DNA of 55,877 nt from JBGSZX01 sp964640545 (GCA_964640545.1 CAZXHL010000005.1:1-55877), one strand, 5' to 3'; positions 17,817 to 27,031 are shown, counted from the stretch's first letter. Program-made: numbers and translations. Notes: generated from the letters alone by a model not told the origin.

Positions 17817-18800
17817 CTACTTCGCCCACCATGTGTAAGCCCAAGAATCTTCAGACAGAATCTTCTGGGCTTTGATGTTGGGATGGAAACAATCTATGGC
17901 CAGCAGGTCGGGATGCGGTTCCTGCTTTGCAATCTTCTCTGCAATACGAACACGATCGCCATAGACCGACCTGGCTCGACTAACTTCGTTACTGAGAACC
18001 CTGTTGAAATCACGAAGTCTTTGGCTAAGCGCTTTTCTTTCTTTTGGTGAATGAGTCTGAGTCAGCGTGGGACAAAGTGGGGCCACCTTCCACATCGCCT
18101 CACAAGATCCCATTTTCGGCAGCGGGAAAAGCCTGGCTTTGGCCGAGAGTTCCACGATTTTATCAATGCGAGAAAGAGGCATCACCAGGATTCTCTCATT
18201 CCCTCGACTCTTGCGAAGCAGGAGCCCGAGTGAATCACGGATTTTTGTAGAGAAACCAGCCACAGACAATACTCCGGACATATCATCCGCACACAAATCA
18301 TTGTGACCAATAAGCAGAGTGACATAATCGGGGATCACCTTCCCTGTTTTTTTCATCGACCAGTCCATCATCTCGTCAATCTGGCCCAAGAGATCTCCCG
18401 TATAGGCCGACGGTTTTGAAAAGTTGCCCACCAACAACCCGGGATGGAATCGTTTCAACCTAGTCGCATGTGAACTGATCTCTTCCCCCGTCGCCCATGA
18501 GTATTGCCTAAACGCAAAAGACTCGCGATTGCTCGACGCGAGAAACTCTACGGTATTGAGCAAGATTCCAAGATGATGAATAGGAGACCAAGCCGATTTC
18601 CTTGAGAAGGGAGCTAGAACTCCAGCACTCATGCTGTCGCCCAGAGCCGCCATTGACTCTGGAGTTTTGTACACTGATGAGGGGGAAGTATCTACTGGCG
18701 ACTTCGACCCATTGGCTAGGCTGACATGTTCGAACCCCAAGATGATCAGCAAAAACAGCGAGGCTCTAAATAAAAATGGAAGAAACATGCTCCACGACAT
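17817..18800 (-). CDS. Secreted SGNH/GDSL-family hydrolase
   Basis: 327 residues with a signal peptide (hydrophobic FRASLFLLIILGF, cut near SLA-N). Catalytic blocks are clear: ALGDSMSAG (Ser), a block II Gly in the ATGEE region, LLIGHNDLC (block III Asn), and DCFHPN near the C-terminus (Asp-x-x-His pair of block V). It should be an esterase or lipase acting outside the cytoplasm; the substrate is unknown. Convergent with the sugar dehydrogenase, with 5 bp between stops. Upstream, 76 bp separate it from pyrC on the same strand. Confidence 0.82.
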   Translation of the reverse strand: MSWSMFLPFLFRASLFLLIILGFEHVSLANGSKSPVDTSPSSVYKTPESMAALGDSMSAGVLAPFSRKSAWSPIHHLGILLNTVEFLASSNRESFAFRQYSWATGEEISSHATRLKRFHPGLLVGNFSKPSAYTGDLLGQIDEMMDWSMKKTGKVIPDYVTLLIGHNDLCADDMSGVLSVAGFSTKIRDSLGLLLRKSRGNERILVMPLSRIDKIVELSAKARLFPLPKMGSCEAMWKVAPLCPTLTQTHSPKERKALSQRLRDFNRVLSNEVSRARSVYGDRVRIAEKIAKQEPHPDLLAIDCFHPNIKAQKILSEDSWAYTWWAK

Positions 18801-18876
18801 ATCTCATCGCTGCATCACAAAGCAAGAATCAATTGCCAAGGGCCAAGCTAGCCTCACGAGAGATCGACAGGAGAAC

Positions 18877-20154
18877 TTACACGAATGACTCAAACAACTC
18901 GCCAGCGAGCTTAGATCCCAGGAAGCAATTGTTGTGACTGAGACTAGCGAGGTCGGAGTTCGTGATCTCAGTCGGCTTGGCCCAGGGGTCCACCAATACA
19001 GCCCTGAAAGGTCCACCCACCCTAAGTGAACCATAACCCTTTTTGTCGAGCCCAATAAACTGAGCTGGTGCTTCACTGAAAACTTGAACTAGTCTTCCTG
19101 CCGCGAGTTCATTTTTTTGAAACAAAGTAAGCAGCACCCGAAGAGACGTTTCAAGCCCCGTCGTCCCAAAGGCTGAAGCATTGAAATCATTTCCTTTGAG
19201 TTGCGATTCGTGAGGCGCATGGTCCGTCGAGACAAAGGCAATACTACCATCACGAAGCCCCTGCCTCAAAGCCGCGCGATCTGCTGCAGAACGAAGCGGA
19301 GGATTCATTTTATAATTGGTATTTCCCTTGGGAATATCAGAACTCGTGAAGAACAAATGATGAGGTGTCGCCTCACCCGTCGCATACAAACCTTTTTTCT
19401 GAGCGGCTTGAATCAATTCCAGCGTCTTCGCGGATGAAACATGAAGCACGTGATAGCGCGCCTTAGGATGCTTCTCCAAAAGCTTGAGATCGCGCTGAAC
19501 CATTTTCCATTCAGCTTCCTCTGGATAAGGCTTCAGTCCTAGCGATGCTTGAGTGGGGCCTGCTGCGAGCGCAGCTCCGTGCCCTGGGACTTCCGCATGT
19601 TGAAGCACAGGCAAATCATATTTCGCCCCAGCAGCGAAGACCTGCTCCATCACTTCATCCTTCGCCACTCCTACACCATCATCCGTAAGAGCAACGGCTC
19701 CAGCCTTTTTCAAAGCGGCTACATCGACCAATTTTTCTCCGAGCTGTCCCAATGTCATCGCGGCTGACCAAAGAACTTCCACGCCCCAAAGTTTTTCCCA
19801 AGCTTCAACGCTCTTACGAGCCTCAATGAGGACTTCAGCATTATCAATAACCGGTTTTGTATTTGGCATATTGAGAATGGCGCCATAAGCACCCTTCCGA
19901 GCAGCCTTGAGTCCTGTATCAGCGGTCTCTTTGTGGGATTGGCCCGGAACTCTTAGGTGCACCTGAAGATCGACCCCAAGAGGGATCAAGACCTTATCAG
20001 GATCATTATAAATTTTAAAATCGGAGGCATAGGCGGTCTCAGCCTTGTGTGGAGAGATTGATTGGATCTTGCGATCTTCAACCACAACATCAACACCCTC
20101 TTGAATGGATGCAGAATTCCAAACTCCCACATTTCGAAAAATCAATTTTGCCAT
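18877..20154 (-). CDS. pyrC: Dihydroorotase, class I
   Basis: 425 residues, normal for a class I enzyme. It closes N-carbamoyl-aspartate to dihydroorotate in pyrimidine synthesis. Seen: GAILNMPNTKP, ALTDDGVG, VLQHAE, HVLHVSS, GEATPHHL, and STDHAPH with the catalytic Asp. The start motif reads VDLQVHLRVPG: the first His of the usual HxH zinc pair is Gln (codon CAG at residue 64) and RE-P-G is RV-P-G. Unless this is compensated, the zinc site is altered. Good aaagg ribosome site. Probably an operon with the unknown gene and the histone gene upstream (14 and 24 bp gaps). Confidence 0.88.
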   Translation of the reverse strand: MAKLIFRNVGVWNSASIQEGVDVVVEDRKIQSISPHKAETAYASDFKIYNDPDKVLIPLGVDLQVHLRVPGQSHKETADTGLKAARKGAYGAILNMPNTKPVIDNAEVLIEARKSVEAWEKLWGVEVLWSAAMTLGQLGEKLVDVAALKKAGAVALTDDGVGVAKDEVMEQVFAAGAKYDLPVLQHAEVPGHGAALAAGPTQASLGLKPYPEEAEWKMVQRDLKLLEKHPKARYHVLHVSSAKTLELIQAAQKKGLYATGEATPHHLFFTSSDIPKGNTNYKMNPPLRSAADRAALRQGLRDGSIAFVSTDHAPHESQLKGNDFNASAFGTTGLETSLRVLLTLFQKNELAAGRLVQVFSEAPAQFIGLDKKGYGSLRVGGPFRAVLVDPWAKPTEITNSDLASLSHNNCFLGSKLAGELFESFV

Positions 20155-20168
20155 TTGAAGACCTTTCG

Positions 20169-21026
20169 TTAGTAACTCACTCGGAACAATCCTGATGTTG
20201 TTGCAAAATAAACATCTCTACAATTACGGCTTAAGACCTGACTGATCGTCGTGTTCTTCTTGCCATTAGTAAAGTCATAAACAGTATACCACTTAGGCAG
20301 ACCATCCCTGAATCCAACGACTCTAGACAAGCCTTCAGACCAAATATTTTCCACAAGTAGCATTTCGCGACCAGGGCACATTAAGAGTTCGACGATCTCC
20401 ACATCGGAAGACCATTCCCATCTTGTGATGCGCTTGAAAGATCGAGGATTCATCCAATAAAAAGAATTGGACTCTCGATCCAAAGCAGAGAGATACATCA
20501 CCCCGTCGCTTTGCCATTCAAAATTTTTACCGACTAGACTCAAACTCCAAACATTATTTTGAGGTCTCTGCGGATCCTTGAGTTCGAGATTCTGAGAGTG
20601 CTTACCATCGATGCCGAATCGCAGCCCAGCAAGCCTTATGTCTTTAGGGTTCTCAAAGTCTTTCAACTCAGAGCTTTTCCATTCACCCAAATCCTTAGCT
20701 TCGCCACCAGTCCAAGCGCTCACGCTGGTCCAGCGTCCCGTATCGAGATCAGGCCAACTAATTCTATTTGAGTCGCCTGAAAGCTTGGTCCAACGATGCA
20801 AAAAAGCCCTGTCGGAGACCTTATCGATCCGACGGGCTTTCTTGACTTTAATCTCTTCCACTTTTTGCTGCCGCCCAGAGGCAGAGGAACTCGCCGAGGA
20901 ATCCTCGGAAACCTTCCATTCCCTCGTCTTCCAATCCCACTGCTGGGTGACGATTTGTGGCGGCATCAAAAATGAAAAAGCTAAAGGTAGCGCTTTTTTT
21001 AAATCCAACGCTTTTCTAAAATTCAA
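20169..21026 (-). CDS. Unknown protein between histone and pyrC
   Basis: 285 residues from a TTG start (21026); no ATG gives a comparable length and no clear ribosome site precedes it, so the start is uncertain. A weak signal-like stretch (KKALPLAFSFLMPPQIV) opens it, followed by a Ser/Lys-rich linker (~40-65). The rest is beta-rich with many Trp and SLSLVGKNFEW / MYLSALDRES / YFATTSGLFRVSY strands, like blades of a beta propeller. No family recognised. It lies 24 bp after the histone stop and 14 bp before pyrC, hence likely co-transcribed. Confidence 0.5.
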   Translation of the reverse strand: MNFRKALDLKKALPLAFSFLMPPQIVTQQWDWKTREWKVSEDSSASSSASGRQQKVEEIKVKKARRIDKVSDRAFLHRWTKLSGDSNRISWPDLDTGRWTSVSAWTGGEAKDLGEWKSSELKDFENPKDIRLAGLRFGIDGKHSQNLELKDPQRPQNNVWSLSLVGKNFEWQSDGVMYLSALDRESNSFYWMNPRSFKRITRWEWSSDVEIVELLMCPGREMLLVENIWSEGLSRVVGFRDGLPKWYTVYDFTNGKKNTTISQVLSRNCRDVYFATTSGLFRVSY

Positions 21027-21050
21027 AGTATAAATCCAAAAAAATCAGAC

Positions 21051-21248
21051 TTAGCCTTCGCCACCAGTGGAAACGTCACGGGCCATAACAGTCTTACGAC
21101 CTTGAGCTTTAGCGTTTTGGATGGCCTCGTTAAGAATCTTTTCAACTGCAGTTGAGATCGCTTCGATTGTCTCACCAGCTGTATTGCACTCACCATTTGC
21201 TTTAATAAAGTTTTTCACTTTGCTTGTTACTACAAGAACTTCAGCCAT
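21051..21248 (-). CDS. Bacterial histone-fold protein (Bd0055/HBb-like)
   Basis: 65 residues, a single histone fold with no tail at the N-terminus. Short helix 1 is residues ~3-17 (EVLVVTSKVKNFIKANG), loop 1 ~19-25, long helix 2 ~26-50 (ETIEAISTAVEKILNEAIQNAKAQ), loop 2 carries the conserved GRKTVMARD at 50-58. The RKTV and ARD motifs are those that contact DNA and lock the dimer in archaeal and bacterial histones; the start and loop 2 resemble the Bdellovibrio histone from memory. Oddity: after ARD the protein ends in VSTGGEG instead of a hydrophobic helix 3. Good GGAG ribosome site. It should coat or bend DNA as a dimer. Own 5' region of 246 bp to the next divergent gene. Confidence 0.9.
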   Translation of the reverse strand: MAEVLVVTSKVKNFIKANGECNTAGETIEAISTAVEKILNEAIQNAKAQGRKTVMARDVSTGGEG

Positions 21249-21494
21249 ATTATTATCTCCGTCTTCTTCGTTTTAAAATTAGTTCTCAGAGCTTTCTCGA
21301 CCTTGGCCCAAACCCCAAAAAACTGGGAGCGGGTTGCTGAGAAAGCCTTTAACCGAGGGTAGAGGATAACAAAATTTCTTTTTCACGAAAGAGCTATCTC
21401 AAAGCTTTTTCAAAACCCTGATGCTGCGTTCTATCCTGGGGCTAAAGTATTGGCTTAACTGGACTTTTCCAGAACTTGAAGCGAGGATAAGGCC

Positions 21495-22673
21495 ATGCGT
21501 AAGCCTCTCACAAATTCGAAATCTCTTTGCTTGACTGCTTCTTGGGCTCTGTTAGCCGCTGGGCTCCTCACTTCTTGTTCCTCCAAACCCAAAGGGCCGT
21601 TCAGCGAAAAAGAAATGGAAAGCAACCTTTTCTATCAAGCCATCGCCACCACTGACAACGTCGAGCTACGAGCAAAGGCCGAAGAAGATCCCTACCAACT
21701 CCTTCGAGCCACCTTCCCTGAATTTTTAAAAATGGCCAAAAGCACCAGCGATTCCAACGCGTGGCTTAGCACCCTTCCTGGGGGTGAAATTTTTGGAGAC
21801 ATTCATGTTCAACAACCCACCTGGAGAAACCTCAAGCTAGATCTTGATGATTGGGACACGATCGCCCAGGGGCCCTACTGGCTAGACCTTCTTCGCGCTG
21901 AAAGTTCCGCGCTGGTCTGGACCCGTGCTCTGGGGTTTAGAAACGAATACGACTACCCCTGCATCAACGCCTACACAAACGTTCTAGTTCGCGGGCAAAA
22001 AGTCGAAGACCCCAAAGTCTTCGATTCATTCATCAAAGCAAATACAGACAAAGACCAATCCACGGAATCATCATGGACCAAGGCTCCCCCCCTAAAAGAT
22101 TCTGAAAAAGCTATCTACCAATCCTTTTTGAAATTTGTTGAGGGGCAAAATCTGCCGATCAATACAGAGACACCAGTAAGATCATTCTCTTCGGGAATCG
22201 GTAGCTTTTCCAAAACAAAACTACTCTTTCTTAGCCAAGACAATGTCCTCTGGGAACTCAAAGAAGTCGACGCCCACCCTCTCGAAGCCTACCAAACCGA
22301 CAAACAGCAAGGCTCGCTATGCTCGAGATACGACAACCTTCTCAAGAGCGACGCCTACCCCAGCAGCAAACCTAAGGCCTGCTTTGAATTTGAAGGCCGT
22401 GTCTTCACGCTGCTTCAATGGACTCACTCTTACTTTTCCCTCAAGGCCAAACACATCCAGAGTTTTGATCAGCTCCACAAGCACACCGAGTGGGTTTGTT
22501 CATCACTGGCAGAGTTCCACCTGAAAAGCATGGACAAATCCAAACAACGAAAGTGGAGCATGATCCTCAAGAGTCCAGCGCCTTTCCAGACCACACACAA
22601 ACGCATGAGTCGTGAAGTCGCAGACGAGATTCAAAAGGCCTACCAAATGCTACTTTTATCTCAACAGAATTAA
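21495..22673 (+). CDS. Lipoprotein with DUF2252-like (kinase-fold) domain
   Basis: 392 residues. A lipoprotein signal ends in LLTSCSS at about residue 28. The body has GGEIFGDIHVQQPTW, then LDLDDWDTIAQGPYWLDLLRAESSALV, which matches the GD.H..N / D-DFD-GP-WDL-RL pattern of DUF2252, a family with a kinase-like fold. The C-terminal part (~300-392) has LLQWTHSYFSLKAKHI and is less typical. Being a lipoprotein is unusual for this family, so activity on a nucleotide in the periplasm is doubtful. gaggataag precedes the ATG. Family call is by motif only. Confidence 0.55.
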   Translation: MRKPLTNSKSLCLTASWALLAAGLLTSCSSKPKGPFSEKEMESNLFYQAIATTDNVELRAKAEEDPYQLLRATFPEFLKMAKSTSDSNAWLSTLPGGEIFGDIHVQQPTWRNLKLDLDDWDTIAQGPYWLDLLRAESSALVWTRALGFRNEYDYPCINAYTNVLVRGQKVEDPKVFDSFIKANTDKDQSTESSWTKAPPLKDSEKAIYQSFLKFVEGQNLPINTETPVRSFSSGIGSFSKTKLLFLSQDNVLWELKEVDAHPLEAYQTDKQQGSLCSRYDNLLKSDAYPSSKPKACFEFEGRVFTLLQWTHSYFSLKAKHIQSFDQLHKHTEWVCSSLAEFHLKSMDKSKQRKWSMILKSPAPFQTTHKRMSREVADEIQKAYQMLLLSQQN

Positions 22674-22677
22674 AAAA

Positions 22678-22709
22678 TCGTTTGCCAGCTCCCGAGAGCC
22701 AGCAAACGA
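22678..22709 (-). terminator. Intrinsic terminator between convergent genes
   Basis: Arms tcgtttgc / gcaaacga (8 bp) continue past a 2x2 internal loop into gctc / gagc with loop ccga. On the minus strand it is followed by TTTTTTA, so it mainly ends the DksA-like gene; it may also work for the plus-strand lipoprotein gene. Confidence 0.75.
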
Positions 22710-22741
22710 CTGAATAGAATCACAATCCAACTAAAATCTAA

Positions 22742-23326
22742 TTACAAACCAACGCGACTGCCGTTGTATTCACGCAAACGACGCTCACGCAATTCTTGAA
22801 CTTTCACGCCGTAGCGAGCCCACGGAATGGCCGTCAGTCGTTCGTAAGCAATTGGCTCTTCCGTCTCTTCACAAATTCCGTAAATGCCTTGCTCAATTTT
22901 TTTGAGAGCACGCTCAACCATCAAGAGTCTGTTTTTCAACATATCCATCTCTTGTAGAGCTGCATTGCTCTGGCGTTGCTTCTCAGCAACTTCGGCATCA
23001 TCCCCCTTGATGATGCTTTCGTTGTGAGTGCTGGAATTGAAATGTTCGGTCTTTGCTGCGAGTGAAACTTTGATCTCAGTGGTAAGTTCGATCAATCGTT
23101 GCTTCAAACTTGCAAGTTGTTCTGATGTTAACTCCAGAGCTTCGTCACCAGCTGATTGTTGAATGGTCATTCTTGCAATCGTTACTGGAGCTTTAACCGG
23201 AGCTTTTGATTTCGTCGCCTTCTTAGCGACCGGCTTCCCTAAAACCTTTTTTGTTGATGTTTTGCCTTGCTTGGAACTTGCCTTTCCTTGCTTAGCAGAA
23301 GATGAAACTGTAGCAGTCTTCTTCAT
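22742..23326 (-). CDS. DksA/TraR-like protein without zinc-finger cysteines and with a Lys/Ala-rich N-terminal tail
   Basis: 194 residues. Residues 1-~48 are Lys/Ala/Ser/Pro-rich (KKATKSKAPVKAP), like the tails of histone H1-type bacterial proteins. Residues ~65-145 form the long coiled coil of DksA with an acidic tip (KGDDAEVAEK). Residues 146-175 match the DksA C-terminal finger (GIYGICEETEEPIAYERL, then IPWARYGVKVQE), but only one Cys (152) of the four is left, so zinc binding is lost. DksA-type proteins enter the RNA polymerase secondary channel; here the tail suggests extra nucleic-acid binding. Strong GGGAGGG ribosome site. Confidence 0.85.
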   Translation of the reverse strand: MKKTATVSSSAKQGKASSKQGKTSTKKVLGKPVAKKATKSKAPVKAPVTIARMTIQQSAGDEALELTSEQLASLKQRLIELTTEIKVSLAAKTEHFNSSTHNESIIKGDDAEVAEKQRQSNAALQEMDMLKNRLLMVERALKKIEQGIYGICEETEEPIAYERLTAIPWARYGVKVQELRERRLREYNGSRVGL

Positions 23327-23492
23327 ATGTTGCCCTCCCTAAATTTTCCCCTGAGAATTGTTTGGCACATTTGAATATCTTTTGCAAAACAACGGCTTGA
23401 CTCGCAGTGGCTAATCTTTACAGCGTTAAAACTTAGCTCTGAGGACAACTATCCTTTCCTGCCAAAAAAAGCTATTTTGAGACGCAATTCCA

Positions 23493-25229
23493 ATGAAAAA
23501 CCTGCATCCGAAAGTTCAGCTCCGTGGAGCTCTTGAAGCCCAATCTCCACTTCGCATTTTGATGAAACACATCATCGATTTGAAATGGGTTTACAGTTTC
23601 GGCTCACTTTCGGTTTTACTAACAACACTTGCAGAAGTCGGCGTTCCACAAATTGTAAAGCGTGCGATTGATCTTTTGGACAACACCAACAATCTATCCG
23701 CAGCAAACAAAGAAGAAACTTTTTACTACTACCTCTATATTTTGATCGGACTTTTCTTCCTACAATTTCTTGGGCGAATCGGATGGAGAATTTGGATTGC
23801 GCAGCAAGCCCACCATGTCGGCGCAAAAATTAAATCCTTAATTTGGGATCGCTCCCGATACCTTCCGAGAAACAAACTAGAGCAGGACTACCGTCCGGGT
23901 GATCTCATGAACGTTGCCACAGGCGATGTGAATGCCGGAAGATTCCTCTATAGTTTCACTCTCATTATGACCTCGGACATGGTGTTCTTAATGATCCTCA
24001 CCTTAGGTTCCATGTTTTACATCAGCCCCCAACTCACGTGGTGGACACTAGGGACATTGTCTCTACTCCCCGTGCTTCTCCACAGATTGGCTAGGCTTGA
24101 AGGACAGCTACATGACAAAGCACAAAAATCACTTTCCGACCTTTCGGACCTATCCGCTCAAACGGTTTCAACGATAAGATTGCAGCGACTCACACAGACT
24201 TCTGAATTTTGGACCCAACGCCTTTTCGATTCCGCGAGGAACTACATGCTTCAAAGACGTGAAGTGGTCTACACGGATATGAAATTCATTCCCCTCACGG
24301 GTCTCACCCCCATCATCTCCTACATCGTCCTGCTCATCATCGGCATTAGACAAGTTCACGCCGGTGAACTTAGCGTTGGAAGCTTCGTGGCCATGCAAAG
24401 TTACATTTTCCTTCTTCAAGTTCCTCTTACCGAGCTGGGGTCAAACGTCGCCGAATGGCAAAGATCACTCACGAGCCTTCGACGCATTCAAAATGTTTTT
24501 GACGAACCAGAAGCAGGTCACTTACGCAAAGGTGGCAGTGACCTCAAACAAAACATTGATGAAGTCTTCAATGTAAGCAAACTTAACTACACTCTACCTG
24601 ATACAGATATTGAGATTTTCAGCGGACTAAATGTCAAAGTTAACGAAGGCGATCGTCTAGGTATCCTCGGGGCGGTAGGATCGGGGAAAACAACACTCAT
24701 CAATATACTGGCCGGCCTAGAAAGAGATTACGGCGGACAAGTCGACCTTTGGGGGCATTCGATCAAAGACTACTCCCACAAATCACTTCGCAATCACATC
24801 GCCATCGTTCCACAAAAACCCTTCCTATTTGCCGACACCATTAGAAACAATATTTGCATGGACAAAACCATTAGCGAAGAAGAGATCTGGAGACTACTCA
24901 GTCTGGCCGACGTTGAACAAGACGTCAGATCCTTCTCCGATAAACTTGATACAAAAATTGGTGAATGGGGCGTGACCCTTTCCGGCGGACAAAAACAACG
25001 ACTAACACTAGCAAGAGCTCTTGCAAGAAAACCAAAGATATTGCTCCTTGACGATTGCCTAAGTGCCGTCGACACCGTCACCGAAGAAAAAATTCTAAAG
25101 AACCTAGATCAGGAGCTCTCCAGAACCACCTTAGTTTGGGTAGCCCATCGAAGATCGACCCTTAAGTATTGCAACCAAATCCTGAAGCTCCGCCGCATTG
25201 ATCAAAAAAGAAAGGAGCTAGACACATGA
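23493..25229 (+). CDS. ABC exporter half-transporter with degenerate catalytic site
   Basis: 578 residues: six membrane helices (~residues 35-330), then an ATPase domain. Walker A GAVGSGKTT is at ~393, the signature LSGGQKQR is canonical, and Walker B reads ILLLDDCLSAVD, i.e. Asp where the catalytic Glu is expected. A His-switch (WVAHRRST) is present. The partner gene overlaps by 4 bp (ATGA). This pairing fits heterodimeric exporters such as BmrCD and TmrAB, in which one of the two ATP sites is inactive. Substrate unknown; multidrug or lipid-like. Confidence 0.9.
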   Translation: MKNLHPKVQLRGALEAQSPLRILMKHIIDLKWVYSFGSLSVLLTTLAEVGVPQIVKRAIDLLDNTNNLSAANKEETFYYYLYILIGLFFLQFLGRIGWRIWIAQQAHHVGAKIKSLIWDRSRYLPRNKLEQDYRPGDLMNVATGDVNAGRFLYSFTLIMTSDMVFLMILTLGSMFYISPQLTWWTLGTLSLLPVLLHRLARLEGQLHDKAQKSLSDLSDLSAQTVSTIRLQRLTQTSEFWTQRLFDSARNYMLQRREVVYTDMKFIPLTGLTPIISYIVLLIIGIRQVHAGELSVGSFVAMQSYIFLLQVPLTELGSNVAEWQRSLTSLRRIQNVFDEPEAGHLRKGGSDLKQNIDEVFNVSKLNYTLPDTDIEIFSGLNVKVNEGDRLGILGAVGSGKTTLINILAGLERDYGGQVDLWGHSIKDYSHKSLRNHIAIVPQKPFLFADTIRNNICMDKTISEEEIWRLLSLADVEQDVRSFSDKLDTKIGEWGVTLSGGQKQRLTLARALARKPKILLLDDCLSAVDTVTEEKILKNLDQELSRTTLVWVAHRRSTLKYCNQILKLRRIDQKRKELDT

Positions 25230-27031
25230 GCCAAGGACCTCAAGAAAATTTTGAAGAACGAGTTGTCCACCTCAAAGACCTCAAAGCCTTCTTCTATCTT
25301 TTGCAATACGGAAAAGGCGATCGCGGCCTATTTATTACTGCTATACTGTTTTTATTTTTCGCTTCTTTGACAGGAGTTTTATCAGCCCGAGTCCTTGGAG
25401 AGCTAGCCCAAACCATTCAATCCAGTGCCTTGAATGAAAGCTACAAGTGGGGTGCCTGCATCATCGTCCTGGAAGTCTCAGCCATCGTACTCTTGTATTA
25501 TGGTCGTCGCTGGCTAGCGAAAGCCTCCCTAAACAGCATATTGCGCGTCCGCAAAGCCCTTTTTAATCATATACAAAATCTTCCCATGAAGTTTTTCGAT
25601 ACCCAACCTCAGGGAAGAATCGTCACGCGCATCACACATGACGTCGACACCATGGAAAGTTTCTTCACCAGCACCCTTGCTAGACTCTCCAATGCCATCA
25701 TCACCTTTTTTGTCGTCTTCATTGCTATGGTCATTGTTGATTGGAGAATAGGATGCATGATCACGGCTTCCATGATTCCGGTTTTCATTTTGACTTATCT
25801 CGTGAGACAACCCCTTAGGAAATGGAACCGTGAATTCTCCAGGCGAAATGCCATGATCAACGCCAAGTTGAGCGAATTCTTGAATGGAATTCCTGTCATC
25901 CGCGCCTTCGGCGTGGAAGCGTGGTCTAAAAGAGAATTTGATAGCGTCGTCAACCATCACCTAGAAGCAGCGATCAAAATCAACCAACTCAACTCATGGT
26001 CACGGCCTCTCATCATGTTTCTTACCTCGCTCCCCCTCGCCTTTTTTATCGGCTTTGGTGGGATGGCAGTCATCAACGCCACAATAAGCCTAGCGGTGTT
26101 TGTAACCTTTGTGCGGCTCGCGGAGAGATTCTTGCAGCCCATGAGCGTGATCTCTCAGGAAATGCATGTCGTACAATCCTCCCTCATCAACACCGAAAGA
26201 GTTGCAAGCTTTTTACAAAATGCAACGGAAGACAAGTCTCTAGGGCCCAATGGAAGCAGAAGCTTCGATCAACTCAAGGGTAAAATCGAGTTTAAAAATG
26301 TGAGCATGAGTTACGAAAAAGACAAACCTGTCCTGAGGAAGGTTAGCTTCGACATTCGATCTGGTGAGAAGATTGGACTTGTTGGTCGCACAGGCAGCGG
26401 GAAGACAACGGCTCTAGCGTTACTTTCACGTCTCTATGATTTTCAAAGTGGAGAGATTTTGGTCGATGGTCACGACATTCGTGATCTCGACCGAAACTCG
26501 CTAAGAAGACAAATCGGCGTGGTCAATCAAGACAGCATTATTTTCGAGGCTACACTTAGAGATAATATTTTGGCCGGTACTCAGATCTCGGATGAGTCCG
26601 TTATGAAAGCTTGCCAAGACACCGGACTCGCTAAAGTCATGTCGAACAATCAACTGAGTCTCGACAGCATGATCTTTGATCAAGGATCAAATCTCAGTGC
26701 TGGAGAAAGACAGCTTCTCTCCATGACTCGCATCCTACTGAAAGACCCGAGCATCTTGGTGCTAGACGAGGCCACCTCGAATATTGACCCGGAAATTGAG
26801 CAGCTCATTCAATCTGCTATCGAAAAAGTTCTGGAAAATAGAACCTGCCTTATCATCGCACACAGGCTAGACACCCTTAAGCATTGCGATCGTATTTTTG
26901 TCTTTAAAGCAGGCGAGTTGATCGAAGAGGGCCACGCCGATCAACTTCTAAAAAATTCGGATTCCTATTATAAGGCGCTAATGGACTCTTCCAACAGGCA
27001 GAAAAATGAACAAGAACTATCTCACTCCTGA
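25226..27031 (+). CDS. ABC exporter half-transporter with active Walker B, partner of the upstream gene
   Basis: 601 residues: six membrane helices (~50-330) and an ATPase domain with Walker A GRTGSGKTTALAL at ~386, a weak signature LSAGERQ, and canonical Walker B ILVLDEATSNID with catalytic Glu. H-switch IIAHRLDTL. Its strong Walker B pairs with the upstream protein's LSGGQ to make the working site, while its weak LSAGE pairs with the degenerate partner site: a textbook asymmetric dimer. Translationally coupled to the first subunit (ATGA), and its end overlaps greB by 26 bp. Confidence 0.9.
   Translation: MSQGPQENFEERVVHLKDLKAFFYLLQYGKGDRGLFITAILFLFFASLTGVLSARVLGELAQTIQSSALNESYKWGACIIVLEVSAIVLLYYGRRWLAKASLNSILRVRKALFNHIQNLPMKFFDTQPQGRIVTRITHDVDTMESFFTSTLARLSNAIITFFVVFIAMVIVDWRIGCMITASMIPVFILTYLVRQPLRKWNREFSRRNAMINAKLSEFLNGIPVIRAFGVEAWSKREFDSVVNHHLEAAIKINQLNSWSRPLIMFLTSLPLAFFIGFGGMAVINATISLAVFVTFVRLAERFLQPMSVISQEMHVVQSSLINTERVASFLQNATEDKSLGPNGSRSFDQLKGKIEFKNVSMSYEKDKPVLRKVSFDIRSGEKIGLVGRTGSGKTTALALLSRLYDFQSGEILVDGHDIRDLDRNSLRRQIGVVNQDSIIFEATLRDNILAGTQISDESVMKACQDTGLAKVMSNNQLSLDSMIFDQGSNLSAGERQLLSMTRILLKDPSILVLDEATSNIDPEIEQLIQSAIEKVLENRTCLIIAHRLDTLKHCDRIFVFKAGELIEEGHADQLLKNSDSYYKALMDSSNRQKNEQELSHS

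Noticed and set aside
21291..21346. Stem gctttctc/gagaaagc in the 5' region of the histone gene, possible riboswitch
   Set aside because: Only 8 bp with a long 40-base loop and no known riboswitch core; not enough to call.
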